A DNA stretch of 48,550 bases. It comes from Synechococcales cyanobacterium GL140_1_metabat_312. GTDB taxonomy: Bacteria > Cyanobacteriota > Cyanobacteriia > Leptolyngbyales > Leptolyngbyaceae. Under the pieces are notes generated by a model. It did no database searches, was not told where the DNA came from, and was given only the letters and a program-made list of their open reading frames with translations. Location of the stretch: contig JANXWB010000098.1 in NCBI GenBank assembly GCA_025351345.1, positions 1-48,550 on the forward strand. The letters run 5' to 3'. Positions 16,486 to 24,735 of this stretch are shown here, piece after piece. The position numbers and the translations under genes were made by a program. Each line of letters starts with the position of its first letter. Positions within the stretch are counted from its first letter, which is position 1.

Positions 16486-16859
16486 GGTGGTATGTGGTGG
16501 CTGAATGTTTGAACTTGAAGGTTACCTAGCTCGAATGTGTGAGAACGATCGCTACATATATGAATATATGGATGAGAAGAGTACTTTTGATAACGACGAC
16601 GGTGTATTTGACCTAGTTTATTCAGTTTTAGTTTTAACAGAATTTCGTAACAATAGTTATTGTACCAGGCTAAGTCAGTTCTGTAATTGCGTTTGAAATT
16701 TGCTTCTTACCCTATACGGTTCACTGATCTGCGTATGAATTCTCAGAAGTCGAACGGTTCTCAAAAAATCTAAATGAAAAATAATTCTGATTCGGGTTGC
16801 TGGTACGATCGCTTAGAAATTCTGCACTTGTCTTAGTAGCGGGCTAGTGTGGGTGGCCG

Positions 16860-17546
16860 TTGCCTCGTATACTGGTAAAGCTTTTGAAATCATTGGCTAG
16901 TCCCTTGGGTATCGACCTTCGCAGTTACGTCTATATCGATCGTCTCCAGCGCCAGCACGCGGCCTATCTCGGCACTGAAGCACAGGGTTTTTTGCCATTG
17001 CCCGGTGACACATCGCTCTGGATTGAGGTGAGTCCGGGGGTTGAAATTAACCAGATGATGGATATTTCTCTCAAGGCCGCCCAAGTTAGACCGGGAGTGC
17101 AAATCATTGAGCGGCTGTATGGATTAATGGAAATTCATGCGAGTAACCAAGGCGATGTTCGGGTGGCGGGCGAGGCGATTTTGCGATATTTGGGCGTGGA
17201 GCGATCGGATTGTCTGAAGCCACGCGTGATTTCTAGTCGAATTATTCGCAATATCACAGCTCACCATACGCAATTGATCAACCGAACTCGACGAGGAAAT
17301 ATGATTCTCGCGAGTGAAACTTTGTATGTGTTAGAAATTGAACCAGCAGCCTATGCGGCCCTCGCAGCGAATGAGGCGGAAAAAGCGGCTTCGATTAATA
17401 TTTTGCAAATTTCTTGTGTAGGAAGTTTTGGGCGCTTATATCTAGGGGGTCAAGAGCAGGATATTATGGCGGCAGAGAAGGGAATTTTGGATGCATTGGC
17501 AAGTGTGGCGGGGCGGCCATTCCCAGATGACATGCGGCGGGAGTAG
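16860..17546 (+). CDS. BMC-domain-related cyanobacterial protein
   Basis: The 228-residue protein has a C-terminal part that looks like a bacterial microcompartment (BMC) fold: [35 protein letters not shown] is close in pattern to the G-x-x-GR-L-x-L-G-G and A-x-x-A segments of CcmK/CcmO. The first part ([33 protein letters not shown]) reads like a degenerate first copy, suggesting a tandem arrangement. It is not one of the standard ccm shell genes by eye, and no ccm genes are adjacent. The start is TTG 16860, the first start after an in-frame stop at 16845. The next gene begins directly after its stop codon, so the two are translationally coupled. Confidence 0.6.
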   Translation: MPRILVKLLKSLASPLGIDLRSYVYIDRLQRQHAAYLGTEAQGFLPLPGDTSLWIEVSPGVEINQMMDISLKAAQVRPGVQIIERLYGLMEIHASNQGDVRVAGEAILRYLGVERSDCLKPRVISSRIIRNITAHHTQLINRTRRGNMILASETLYVLEIEPAAYAALAANEAEKAASINILQISCVGSFGRLYLGGQEQDIMAAEKGILDALASVAGRPFPDDMRRE

Positions 17547-18380
17547 ATGATGGCCAAGTTATCCCATCTGCAAATTTTGTCTCAGGGTGCGATCGCGTGG
17601 CAGCAGTTTCGACGAGAGTTGTGCTTAAAATCCGATCAGTCTATTGATCTGTCAAATTCAGATTTGTCTGAGTTGAATTTACGCGGATTAGAGTTGTCCG
17701 GGGTGAATTTGCGTCGATCGGATTTGACTCAAACTAAATTAGTCGCTGCAAATTTGACAAATGCTGATTTAACAAATGCTGATCTGACAAATGCACAATT
17801 GAATGAAGCGACATTGCACCGATCGAATCTTCTTAATGTAGTGGCTCACAATCTTGATGCAACGGGTGCAGATTTTAGCTTTGCAAATTTGATGGGAACG
17901 GAATTAGAATTTGCGAATTTACAAGATTCGAGTTTCCATTGTGCGAAATTAAGCCGATCGTTGCTCAGTTATGCAAATCTAAGGAATGCAAATTTGGCCG
18001 AGTGTGATGCGAGTGTATCTGTTTTTTTTGAAGCAGAATTGCAAGAATCTCATCTATATCAAACTAATTTTACAGGTGCAAAACTAATTCGATCGCATTT
18101 AGTTCATATCTATGGTGTGATGGCAATTTTTAATAATGCATTGCTTTGGGGGGCAGACTTGTCTTGGTCAAATTTGATGCGATCGGCCTTTGTGGGTACG
18201 GATTTGAGTGATGCAAATCTACGGGGTGCGAACTTGAGCTATGCCGATTTTCGCAATGCCAATTTGAAGGGTACCGATTTCAGAGGCGCTAATTTAAAGG
18301 GCGCAGATTTTCGAGATGTGAAGAATTTAGATTCTGCAAATTTGGATGACACAAACCGATCGCAAATTCGCTGGAATTAA
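17547..18380 (+). CDS. Pentapeptide-repeat protein
   Basis: The 277-residue protein is almost wholly A(D/N)LXX repeats from about residue 35 to 270 (for example LVAANLTNADLTNADLTNA), which fold as a right-handed quadrilateral beta helix. An interruption at about 180-200 (IYGVMAIFNNALLW) breaks the register. There are no membrane or enzymatic domains. Such proteins are abundant in cyanobacteria and usually of unknown role. ATG 17547 or 17550 follows immediately after the stop of the BMC-related gene, so the pair form an operon. Confidence 0.93.
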   Translation: MMAKLSHLQILSQGAIAWQQFRRELCLKSDQSIDLSNSDLSELNLRGLELSGVNLRRSDLTQTKLVAANLTNADLTNADLTNAQLNEATLHRSNLLNVVAHNLDATGADFSFANLMGTELEFANLQDSSFHCAKLSRSLLSYANLRNANLAECDASVSVFFEAELQESHLYQTNFTGAKLIRSHLVHIYGVMAIFNNALLWGADLSWSNLMRSAFVGTDLSDANLRGANLSYADFRNANLKGTDFRGANLKGADFRDVKNLDSANLDDTNRSQIRWN

Positions 18381-18419
18381 CAAGCTGATTGTCTGCACAT
18401 AATAATTTTTTGTGCAGTC

Positions 18420-19088
18420 TTAACGCAACTGATTCTCGATCGCATAGCCCACGAGTTCGGCACGGTTAGTTGTATCGGTTTTGCGGAATAAGCTAGTGAC
18501 GTGTTTTTCCACGGTTCTCGGACTCAAGTGAAGTTTCATACCAATTTGCGGATTTGATAATCCCTGACTGAGCAATGAAACGACTTCCCGTTCCCGAGGG
18601 GTTAACTCCAACACTTCGCCAGCTACTTTAGGGGATTGTGCCAAAGTCAAAGAACTGACGATCGTATTCGATGAGGTAGGCGACTGCGGGGATGACTGTC
18701 TCCAATCCGTAACAATCTGAGCACGATCGAGCAAATTTCGGACGATCGCACCTAGTTCATCAAGTTCAAATGGCTTTGCTAAATAACTATCGCAGCCCGC
18801 TTGATACCCCAAAATTCGATCGGCAGTATCGTTCCGGTCTGTTAAAAAAACTACAGGCAACAATCGGGTCATCGGCTCAAGACGGACCTGCCGCACCAGT
18901 TCATACCCCGACATTTCCGGCATCGAAATATCCAGCACTAGCAAATGAGGATGAATCCTATGAATCGCATCCAAAGCTAACCGACCATTCGCAGCCGTAG
19001 TCACAGCATAACCAAGCGCTTCTAAATAGTCGCCCACCGCCACCCGAATTCCTAAATCATCATCCGCAACCAGTAACGTCAACGGCAT
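18420..19088 (-). CDS. NarL/LuxR-type response regulator, Rre1/Ycf29-like
   Basis: From ATG 19088 this is a 222-residue response regulator. The receiver has the acidic cluster DDD at 9-11, phospho-acceptor Asp 53 (VLDISMPEMSGYELV), Thr in FLT and Lys 105 (LAKPF). After a linker comes a LuxR helix-turn-helix: LTPREREVVSLLSQGLSNPQI and SPRTVEKHVTSLF. The start MPLTLLVADDDLG and the ELDELGAIVRNLL end of the receiver closely resemble Rre1/Ycf29 of cyanobacteria and red-algal plastids, a stress-response regulator. It may be Rre1 itself or a paralogue. The upstream in-frame start at 19139 adds 17 residues that do not fit the family. No sensor kinase is adjacent. Confidence 0.88.
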   Translation of the reverse strand: MPLTLLVADDDLGIRVAVGDYLEALGYAVTTAANGRLALDAIHRIHPHLLVLDISMPEMSGYELVRQVRLEPMTRLLPVVFLTDRNDTADRILGYQAGCDSYLAKPFELDELGAIVRNLLDRAQIVTDWRQSSPQSPTSSNTIVSSLTLAQSPKVAGEVLELTPREREVVSLLSQGLSNPQIGMKLHLSPRTVEKHVTSLFRKTDTTNRAELVGYAIENQLR

Positions 19089-19207
19089 ATAAATTGTACC
19101 TCCCAAATAAGCTGACAGACAAAGGCTCTCCCTTAGCATAAATCCTAGTCAGGAAACGATCGACCTCTCTTTCGGGAGAAAACATTAAAAATTTTCTATT
19201 GATCTCA

Positions 19208-19636
19208 CTAAGCTGCTTCCAATCCCAACAATTGACGTGCATGACGGAGATCGTAGGGAAATGGGCAAGGCAAGGGAACATAGTCGCGTTCCAATGGCGC
19301 ACCATGACGAATCACGGCATTCACTAATGTACAAGGCTGCGCTGTTAAATTAATCGCACCGTGAAGAACTCCGGGCGGAATTTGTGCCACAACGGGCGAT
19401 TCTTCACTCAGCAATGTGTACTCATAGCAGCGATCGCGCAGCACTACCAACACCAATGCTCCCCGCACCACCAAAATTTGGTCTGTCTGGTTGCGATGGA
19501 CAAACAGATCGTCAACGGTATTCCCTGGCACCGTCACTAGCATGGTCTCGTGGCTCATCTGCGGAGTATAAAATTCAGCCATACCGCCTTTTATTGACTG
19601 AAGCGGACGAAGTTCAATCTGCTTTGCAAGTCCCAT
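19208..19636 (-). CDS. Cupin-fold protein
   Basis: The 142-residue protein has the beta-rich pattern of a single cupin domain. HRNQTDQILVVRGALVLVVL matches the first cupin motif region and IPPGVLHGAINLT the second, including a His after PPGV. Such proteins range from small enzymes such as sugar epimerases and dioxygenases to binding proteins; the active role cannot be told. The gene is on the same strand as, and 119 bases upstream of, the response regulator gene. Confidence 0.72.
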   Translation of the reverse strand: MGLAKQIELRPLQSIKGGMAEFYTPQMSHETMLVTVPGNTVDDLFVHRNQTDQILVVRGALVLVVLRDRCYEYTLLSEESPVVAQIPPGVLHGAINLTAQPCTLVNAVIRHGAPLERDYVPLPCPFPYDLRHARQLLGLEAA

Positions 19637-20110
19637 AATACTTGGCTAAATCCTATGTTGAGGTGGATTTCAGGAGAAATAAGGCAAGGTCTCAAACTTA
19701 TATGCCGTACCCCAACATAGCTCAATGCATAGTTCATAACTGTATTCATAAGTACTAAACATTTTTTAAAGATTCTGTGAAAGTAGTACGTATTTTCTAG
19801 TTTGAGCAATAGTAATTTTGTACTTTATTGCTTTATAACTACCCAGCCCCTATCCCCAAAAGACGGGATTTGCATACTAGATTCTGATCTGCCGATCGAA
19901 CTCCATCTCGTTAGTCCCATGGATCTGAAGTAGTTAAACAAATCGCCACTCAATAAATCGCCTTCTAAGTCATTACCTCCTCAAGACGATCGCCTTCTGG
20001 CCTGTCTCAAGATTCTAAAAACTATTGGGGTGCAGAACTTACCTTAACTGCTGCGATCGCCCTTGCAAATTTACCTTAATTCAGAGACCAATTCTTCAAT
20101 GTTTTATCCC
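19637..20110. other. 474-base spacer without visible genes
   Basis: The stretch is AT-rich with scattered CGATCG words. Frames on both strands are short and interrupted, and I see no tRNA, terminator or repeat here. It separates the cupin gene (minus) from the GST gene (minus), so it should contain the cupin gene promoter near 19640-19750. Confidence 0.6.
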
Positions 20111-20668
20111 CTATTTCAAGGTCATAGATGCTTTAAAAGCTGGCCGATCGCGTAGACGTTGAATATAAGCTGAGACGTTTGGGTATGGGCTGTAATCAAA
20201 GTCTTTTATTATCATCAAAACGTAGTTAAGCACAGCACCGACTGCAATATCTGCGGCTGTTAACCGATTGTCTACCAAATAGGATTGCGATGCAAAGATG
20301 CTATCTAATTTACCCAGTAGACGAGGGGTTTCTTTTTCACTGTTTTCAGCAGACAAGAGTCCATCACCCAAGGTGGAATTTCCAAATAAAATCCATTGAT
20401 TGACGATCGCTTGCTTTTCAGGTGTATCAAGGTCTTTGTCATATTTTTGGGCAAGGTAAATCAAGATTGCGCCCGATTCCCACAACACTAAATCACCATC
20501 CACGATCGCAGGCACTTTCCCAAAAGGGTGAATAGAGAGATAGTCCGGCTGAAGATTTACATTTGCTTGTAAGTCAACTAGAACAAATCCGTAGGGAATT
20601 TGCATCTCTTCCAAATACCATTTAACGATCGCCGCTCGACTGAACACACCACCATAGAGCTTAATCAT
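20111..20668 (-). CDS. Glutathione S-transferase family protein
   Basis: The 185-residue protein starts IKLYGGVFSRAAIVKWYLEEM, a thioredoxin-fold GST N-terminus with Ser in the usual catalytic position (FSRA). It continues HPFGKVPAIVDGDLVLWESGAILIYLA, with the cis-Pro of KVPAI and the glutathione-binding E-S pair. The helical C-terminal domain has LTAADIAVGAVL, the family N-capping box. It likely conjugates or reduces substrates with glutathione in the cytoplasm. Slightly short but complete. Confidence 0.92.
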   Translation of the reverse strand: MIKLYGGVFSRAAIVKWYLEEMQIPYGFVLVDLQANVNLQPDYLSIHPFGKVPAIVDGDLVLWESGAILIYLAQKYDKDLDTPEKQAIVNQWILFGNSTLGDGLLSAENSEKETPRLLGKLDSIFASQSYLVDNRLTAADIAVGAVLNYVLMIIKDFDYSPYPNVSAYIQRLRDRPAFKASMTLK

Positions 20669-20842
20669 AAACTTGCTTAAAATTTTTAGGTTATTCTCAA
20701 ATCATACTACGGCGATTGTTCTTCATTTGCTCTTTAAAGCAATCTATTTAGATATCTAATGCTTGTGCTAGCTGTAAAATCAAGACCCCAACGTTCGATC
20801 GATCATTGTTCACCCTAAGTCAATGGACAAATTCTTTTAATC

Positions 20843-21235
20843 ATGGATCTACTTACCCAACTTCGTCAGGACTACGATCGTTTCCCCGCTGACCAAACCT
20901 ATAGTCTTTACGCCGAAGATGTATTTTTCAAAGACCCAATGAACCAATTCCGGGGCATAAAAAAGTATCAGGACATGATCGGCTTTATTGCGCGTTTTTT
21001 CAAATCCCCCAAACTCGACCTCCACAATATTCAACAAACCGATCGGCAAGTCCGTACTGACTGGACACTCAGTTGGACCACTCCCTTGCCTTGGCAACCC
21101 CGCATCTCGATTTCTGGCTGGAGCGAACTAAAAGTCGATAACGCTGGATTAATCTGTGAACATATTGACTACTGGAACTGCGATCGGTGGAATGTGATTC
21201 AACAACACTTCCAAAAAAAGCAAGAACCCCGATAG
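20843..21235 (+). CDS. DUF2358-family protein
   Basis: The 130-residue protein resembles the DUF2358 family of cyanobacteria and plant plastids: YAEDVFFKDPMNQFRGIKKYQDMI followed by beta strands (VRTDWTLSWTTPLPWQPRISISGWSEL) and HIDYWNCDRW. The fold is probably NTF2-like. Function is unknown. It precedes the ArsA-type ATPase gene by 64 bases in the same direction and may be co-transcribed with it. Confidence 0.85.
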   Translation: MDLLTQLRQDYDRFPADQTYSLYAEDVFFKDPMNQFRGIKKYQDMIGFIARFFKSPKLDLHNIQQTDRQVRTDWTLSWTTPLPWQPRISISGWSELKVDNAGLICEHIDYWNCDRWNVIQQHFQKKQEPR

Positions 21236-21299
21236 AGATATGTCACAATGAGAACAGTTACAAAATGTAAATATTTCAACGTCTAAAGGATTTCGGCAC

Positions 21300-22475
21300 A
21301 TGCGTGTAATTTTGATGACAGGAAAAGGTGGCGTAGGGAAAACCTCTGTAGCCGCTGCAACGGGTCTTCGCTGTGCCGAACTGGGCTACAAAACCCTAGT
21401 GCTAAGTACAGACCCCGCCCATTCCCTCGCCGACAGTTTTGATATTGAACTCGGGCATGAACCTAAGGAAGTTCGTCCGAATCTTTGGGGCGCAGAACTG
21501 GATGCGCTGATGGAGTTGGAAGGCAATTGGGGCGCGGTAAAACGATACATTACTCAAGTTCTGCAAGCCCGTGGTTTGGATGGTGTGCAGGCGGAAGAAC
21601 TGGCGATTTTGCCGGGGATGGATGAAATTTTTGGGCTGGTGCGCATGAAGCGGCACTACGATGAAGGGGTTTACGATGTGCTGATTATTGACTCCGCGCC
21701 CACGGGGACAGCACTCCGACTGTTGAGTTTGCCGGAAGTGGGTGGCTGGTATATGCGGAAGTTTTATAAGCCGTTCCAGGGAATTTCCATGGCGCTGCGT
21801 CCTTTAGTGGAACCGATTTTCAAGCCGATCGCAGGCTTCTCTCTCCCCAACAAAGAAGTTATGGATGCACCCTACGAGTTCTATGAACAAATTGAAGCAT
21901 TGGAAAAGGTTCTCACGGATCCAACCAAAACCTCTGTCCGGCTGGTAATGAATCCTGAAAAAATGGTTCTTAAAGAATCGTTGCGTGCCCATGCTTATCT
22001 GAGTTTGTACAATGTCGCCACTGATATGGTCGTGGCCAATCGGATTATTCCAGATAGCGTTCAGGATCCGTTCTTTCAACGTTGGAAGGATAGTCAGCAG
22101 AAATATCGTCAAGAAATTCACGACGATTTCCATCCGTTGCCCATTAAAGAAGTGCCGTTGTATTCCGAGGAAATGTGTGGACTTGAGGCGCTCGATCGGC
22201 TGAAGGAGACGCTCTTTCACGGGACTGAAGATCCAACTCAGGTTTACTACAAAGAAACGACATTGCGCGTGGTGCAGCAAGACAATGGCTATAGTCTAGA
22301 ACTCTATCTTCCTGGCATTGAGAAGAACCAAGTTGAATTGACCAAAACAGGCGATGAACTGAATGTTCGGATTGGAAATCACCGACGCAATCTAGTGCTT
22401 CCCCAGTCTCTAGCTGCACTTCAGCCGTCTGGGGCAAAGATGGAAGAGGATTATTTAAAGATTCGATTCTCTTAA
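21300..22475 (+). CDS. ArsA/Get3-type ATPase with C-terminal alpha-crystallin-like domain
   Basis: The 391-residue protein has a deviant P-loop GKGGVGKTS at 8-16, [14 protein letters not shown] (the ArsA switch signature) and [17 protein letters not shown]. From about residue 320 a beta-rich domain follows ([29 protein letters not shown]), which looks like the small-heat-shock/alpha-crystallin fold often fused to cyanobacterial ArsA-like proteins. Arsenite pumps have two ATPase halves and Cys ligands; here there is one half and no ars genes nearby, so a Get3-like protein-targeting or chaperone role is more likely. A strong terminator follows at 22498-22527. Confidence 0.92.
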   Translation: MRVILMTGKGGVGKTSVAAATGLRCAELGYKTLVLSTDPAHSLADSFDIELGHEPKEVRPNLWGAELDALMELEGNWGAVKRYITQVLQARGLDGVQAEELAILPGMDEIFGLVRMKRHYDEGVYDVLIIDSAPTGTALRLLSLPEVGGWYMRKFYKPFQGISMALRPLVEPIFKPIAGFSLPNKEVMDAPYEFYEQIEALEKVLTDPTKTSVRLVMNPEKMVLKESLRAHAYLSLYNVATDMVVANRIIPDSVQDPFFQRWKDSQQKYRQEIHDDFHPLPIKEVPLYSEEMCGLEALDRLKETLFHGTEDPTQVYYKETTLRVVQQDNGYSLELYLPGIEKNQVELTKTGDELNVRIGNHRRNLVLPQSLAALQPSGAKMEEDYLKIRFS

Positions 22476-22497
22476 TGCTGCAACACTTTTCTTAAAT

Positions 22498-22527
22498 AAA
22501 AAGCAGGACGATCGCCCTGCTTTTTTA
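22498..22527. terminator. Rho-independent terminator, bidirectional
   Basis: AAAAGCAGG-ACGATCGC-CCTGCTTTT forms a perfect 9-base-pair stem with T-runs on both strands. It lies between the convergent ArsA-type gene and petG and can end both transcripts. Confidence 0.9.
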
Positions 22528-22570
22528 TTGGAAAATTATCGAATTCAATTCGTAACCCTAATTCCTGGTC

Positions 22571-22684
22571 CTAAGCATCGAACTGATTCGATCGGCGGTA
22601 CTGCATATAGGCCGCAAAAAACAGACCCGCCAAGGTAATAGGAATCAATCCAACAACGATACCCAACAAAATCGGTTCAATCAT
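22571..22684 (-). CDS. petG: Cytochrome b6f complex subunit 5 (PetG)
   Basis: A 37-residue protein read on the minus strand from ATG 22684 to TAG 22571: it begins [14 protein letters not shown] and includes [16 protein letters not shown]. This is the PetG pattern: acidic-Pro start (M-x-EP), a single membrane helix with TLAGLF.AAY.QY, and a basic end. PetG is a small structural subunit needed for stability of the cytochrome b6f complex in the thylakoid membrane. GAGGAGCAAACGG lies directly upstream as ribosome binding site. It is divergent from cytM, a gene order known in other cyanobacteria. Confidence 0.96.
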   Translation of the reverse strand: MIEPILLGIVVGLIPITLAGLFFAAYMQYRRSNQFDA

Positions 22685-22968
22685 TTCCGTTTGCTCCTCA
22701 TGCGCTACAAGTGAAGGTAGCGATACAAATATTTTATATGTTGTATTATCTTAATCGTTTTTGAGACCCGATCGTCTTGGAGTGGCAAAAAAACTCATGG
22801 GAGACCGTAAAAAAATCCATCAACCTGTTTAAATCAATGGCTTTAGCTCTAGCGCAGAAGGTCTAGAGTTTGTTACAATTTGTATACTCAAGAAATAAAC
22901 GATCGTTCGTTCTCGACCATTCAACTTTCTTAATAGAAAACCCCCATTAAATTAAGTACGTTAATCCT

Positions 22969-23349
22969 TTGAACGACACTTTTTCTTTATTCCCCCGCAT
23001 CTTGTCCAAGATTGTCTTCCTGACAGTCATGACGATGTTTTTCGGGACGATCGTGCTTTCCATTCTGGGTATGTATGGGTTTCGGCCAGTTGATCCCTAC
23101 ATGGAGAAAGTTTTTGCTCTATCTGGAAACACCAAACAAGGTCATGCTATTTTTCAGATGAACTGTGCCACCTGTCACGGAATATTTGGTGATGGCCTGG
23201 TTGGCCCAAGTCTAAAAGAGGTCAGTCATCGCAAATCTCAAACTGATCTGATTCAGCAAGTCATAAGTGGAAATACTCCTCCCATGCCGCAGTTTCAGCC
23301 GAATCCTCAAGAGATGGCTGACTTGTTGAGCTACTTACAGAGCCTTTAG
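22969..23349 (+). CDS. cytM: Cytochrome cM
   Basis: The 126-residue protein has an N-terminal membrane anchor (about residues 15-36), then GHAIFQMNCATCHGIFGDGLVGPSL with the haem site CATCH, and VISGNTPPMPQFQPNPQEMADLLSYL with the axial methionine (PPMPQF). These are diagnostic of cytochrome cM, a low-abundance membrane-bound cytochrome of cyanobacteria linked to respiration and repression of photosynthetic capacity. The start is TTG 22969. The divergent petG gene next door supports the call. Confidence 0.92.
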   Translation: MNDTFSLFPRILSKIVFLTVMTMFFGTIVLSILGMYGFRPVDPYMEKVFALSGNTKQGHAIFQMNCATCHGIFGDGLVGPSLKEVSHRKSQTDLIQQVISGNTPPMPQFQPNPQEMADLLSYLQSL

Positions 23350-23447
23350 GCTGTGAGAGTCTTTAGTAATCAGCCCGTAGAATGCGATTATGGATTATGG
23401 TCGTTTGCGACGATCGGAGCCTATTTTTTACTTTTAACAACTAGTCT

Positions 23448-24209
23448 ATGTACAGCAAGGATGATTTGAGCGTTCTGGATTTCGAGATAGAGTTGGATGA
23501 TCCGCTCGATCGAATTGCTCCGCTGGAAGACGAGATTACAGCGCCAAAACTTGATCCCGAGGAGATGTTGCTGCTTCTTTCGTCAGAACGAGCACAAGAT
23601 CGCATGACGGGTGCTAGGGCTTTTTGTGAGATTCAAGATTCCCGTGTAGTTCCCTATTTGATTCGGCTGCTGAATGACGAATGTGCATTGGTGCGGGTGA
23701 GTGTTGTCTATGCCCTCGGTCGAAATACCAGTCCTGATGCTTTGGATCCTTTGCTGTCACGGTATAACCAAGATTGGAATGGCTATGTTCGCAAGGGGAT
23801 TGTGTGGGCTTTGGGTAATCATCGCGATCGGCGTGTGATTCCGACTCTTGTTGATGCGATGCGTAAGGATATTTCGGCGGTGCGGTTGTGGGCGGCGAGT
23901 GCGTTGGCTCAGTTGGCTACGCTGGGGTATGAGGCGACGATCGTGGCGATTCCACCGTTGATTGAGGGATTGCGCCGAGATGGGGTTGCGGCGGTGCGAA
24001 GTAATTGTGCCTGGGCAGTGGGCGAGCTGTGTCAAGAGTTGCCGTCAAACGTGATTTATGCGACGGCAGTGGATGCGTTGATTGAGGCGTTTGCAGAAGA
24101 TGAGGATTTGAGTGTGCGGGAAGATGCAAAGACGGCAATGCTGAAGCTGGGAGATACGCGAGGGTTACAGGTTATTGAGGAATTGGAGCTAGAGGGTTGG
24201 GGATTGTAG
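23448..24209 (+). CDS. HEAT-repeat protein
   Basis: The 253-residue protein has an acidic N-terminus (about 40 residues) followed by five or so HEAT-type helical repeats, with recurring patterns such as DSRVVPYLIRLLNDE, VRVSVVYALGR, VRKGIVWALGNH and VREDAKTAMLKLGD. This is the repeat style of phycobilin lyase subunits CpcE and of NblB, but none of their specific residues can be claimed. It follows cytM by 98 bases in the same direction. It probably acts as a protein-binding scaffold. Confidence 0.85.
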   Translation: MYSKDDLSVLDFEIELDDPLDRIAPLEDEITAPKLDPEEMLLLLSSERAQDRMTGARAFCEIQDSRVVPYLIRLLNDECALVRVSVVYALGRNTSPDALDPLLSRYNQDWNGYVRKGIVWALGNHRDRRVIPTLVDAMRKDISAVRLWAASALAQLATLGYEATIVAIPPLIEGLRRDGVAAVRSNCAWAVGELCQELPSNVIYATAVDALIEAFAEDEDLSVREDAKTAMLKLGDTRGLQVIEELELEGWGL

Positions 24210-24248
24210 ACTAGGCACAGGTTTAGTGAATTTCGGGAGAGTATAGTA

Positions 24249-24608
24249 GTGCTGAGAAAAGCGTTGTTAACGGTTTCGCTAGTAATGATTGCAGCGTTGC
24301 CGAGTGTGGCGGCTGTGGAGACGCGCTGTGGTTGGTTGGATAATCCTACGCCAGCGAATTGGTGGCTGACTGATGCGGATGGTCGGTGGATTATTGGGAT
24401 TCAAGGCAGTTATCAGGCTCAAGGAATTGATAAGATTCCTGACTTTAAGCCGAGCCAATATGTCAAAACCAATGGTTATCATGGCTACACTTGTGCCTGT
24501 ATGGATGTGACCACTAATAGTAATCTCAGCCAGATTCGTCGAATTTATAGTGTCAAGCCGTTGAAGTTAAGCCAATGTCGTCAAGATCCAAATTTGCCCG
24601 ATCGGTAG
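24249..24608 (+). CDS. DUF4087-family exported protein
   Basis: The 119-residue protein has a Sec-type signal peptide (LRKALLTVSLVMIAALPSVAA, cleavage near residue 22) and a mature part starting VETRCGWLDNPTPANWWLTD, matching the DUF4087 pattern, with later cysteines in YTCACMDV and SQCRQ that could form disulfides. Start is GTG 24249. Function is unknown; the product should be periplasmic. It follows the HEAT-repeat gene by 39 bases. Confidence 0.82.
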   Translation: MLRKALLTVSLVMIAALPSVAAVETRCGWLDNPTPANWWLTDADGRWIIGIQGSYQAQGIDKIPDFKPSQYVKTNGYHGYTCACMDVTTNSNLSQIRRIYSVKPLKLSQCRQDPNLPDR

Positions 24609-24690
24609 AGTGATTTGAAATTAGGCGATTCCTCGCAACGAATACACCGAAAGCCCTCCAGTCACCAATTCTGAGGGAGTAAGAGATTCC

Positions 24691-24722
24691 GAAGCCCCCA
24701 AGATTGGCGGTTGGGAGGCTTC
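24691..24722. terminator. Strong hairpin between convergent genes
   Basis: GAAGCC-CCCAA pairs with TTGGG-A-GGCTTC (one bulged A, 9-base loop). It stands between the DUF4087 gene and clpB, which converge. A T-tract is weak on both sides, so terminator function is likely but not certain. Confidence 0.55.
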
Positions 24723-24735
24723 TAGACACATCAAT

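Noticed and set aside
16505-16696. 63-residue plus-strand frame in the 16-kb spacer
   Set aside because: Acidic and unrecognised, without ribosome site; composition changes along the frame. Too weak to list as a gene.
21300-22475. Arsenite pump ATPase ArsA
   Set aside because: Only one ATPase half, no arsB/arsC/arsR nearby and a fused alpha-crystallin-like domain; Get3-like function fits better.
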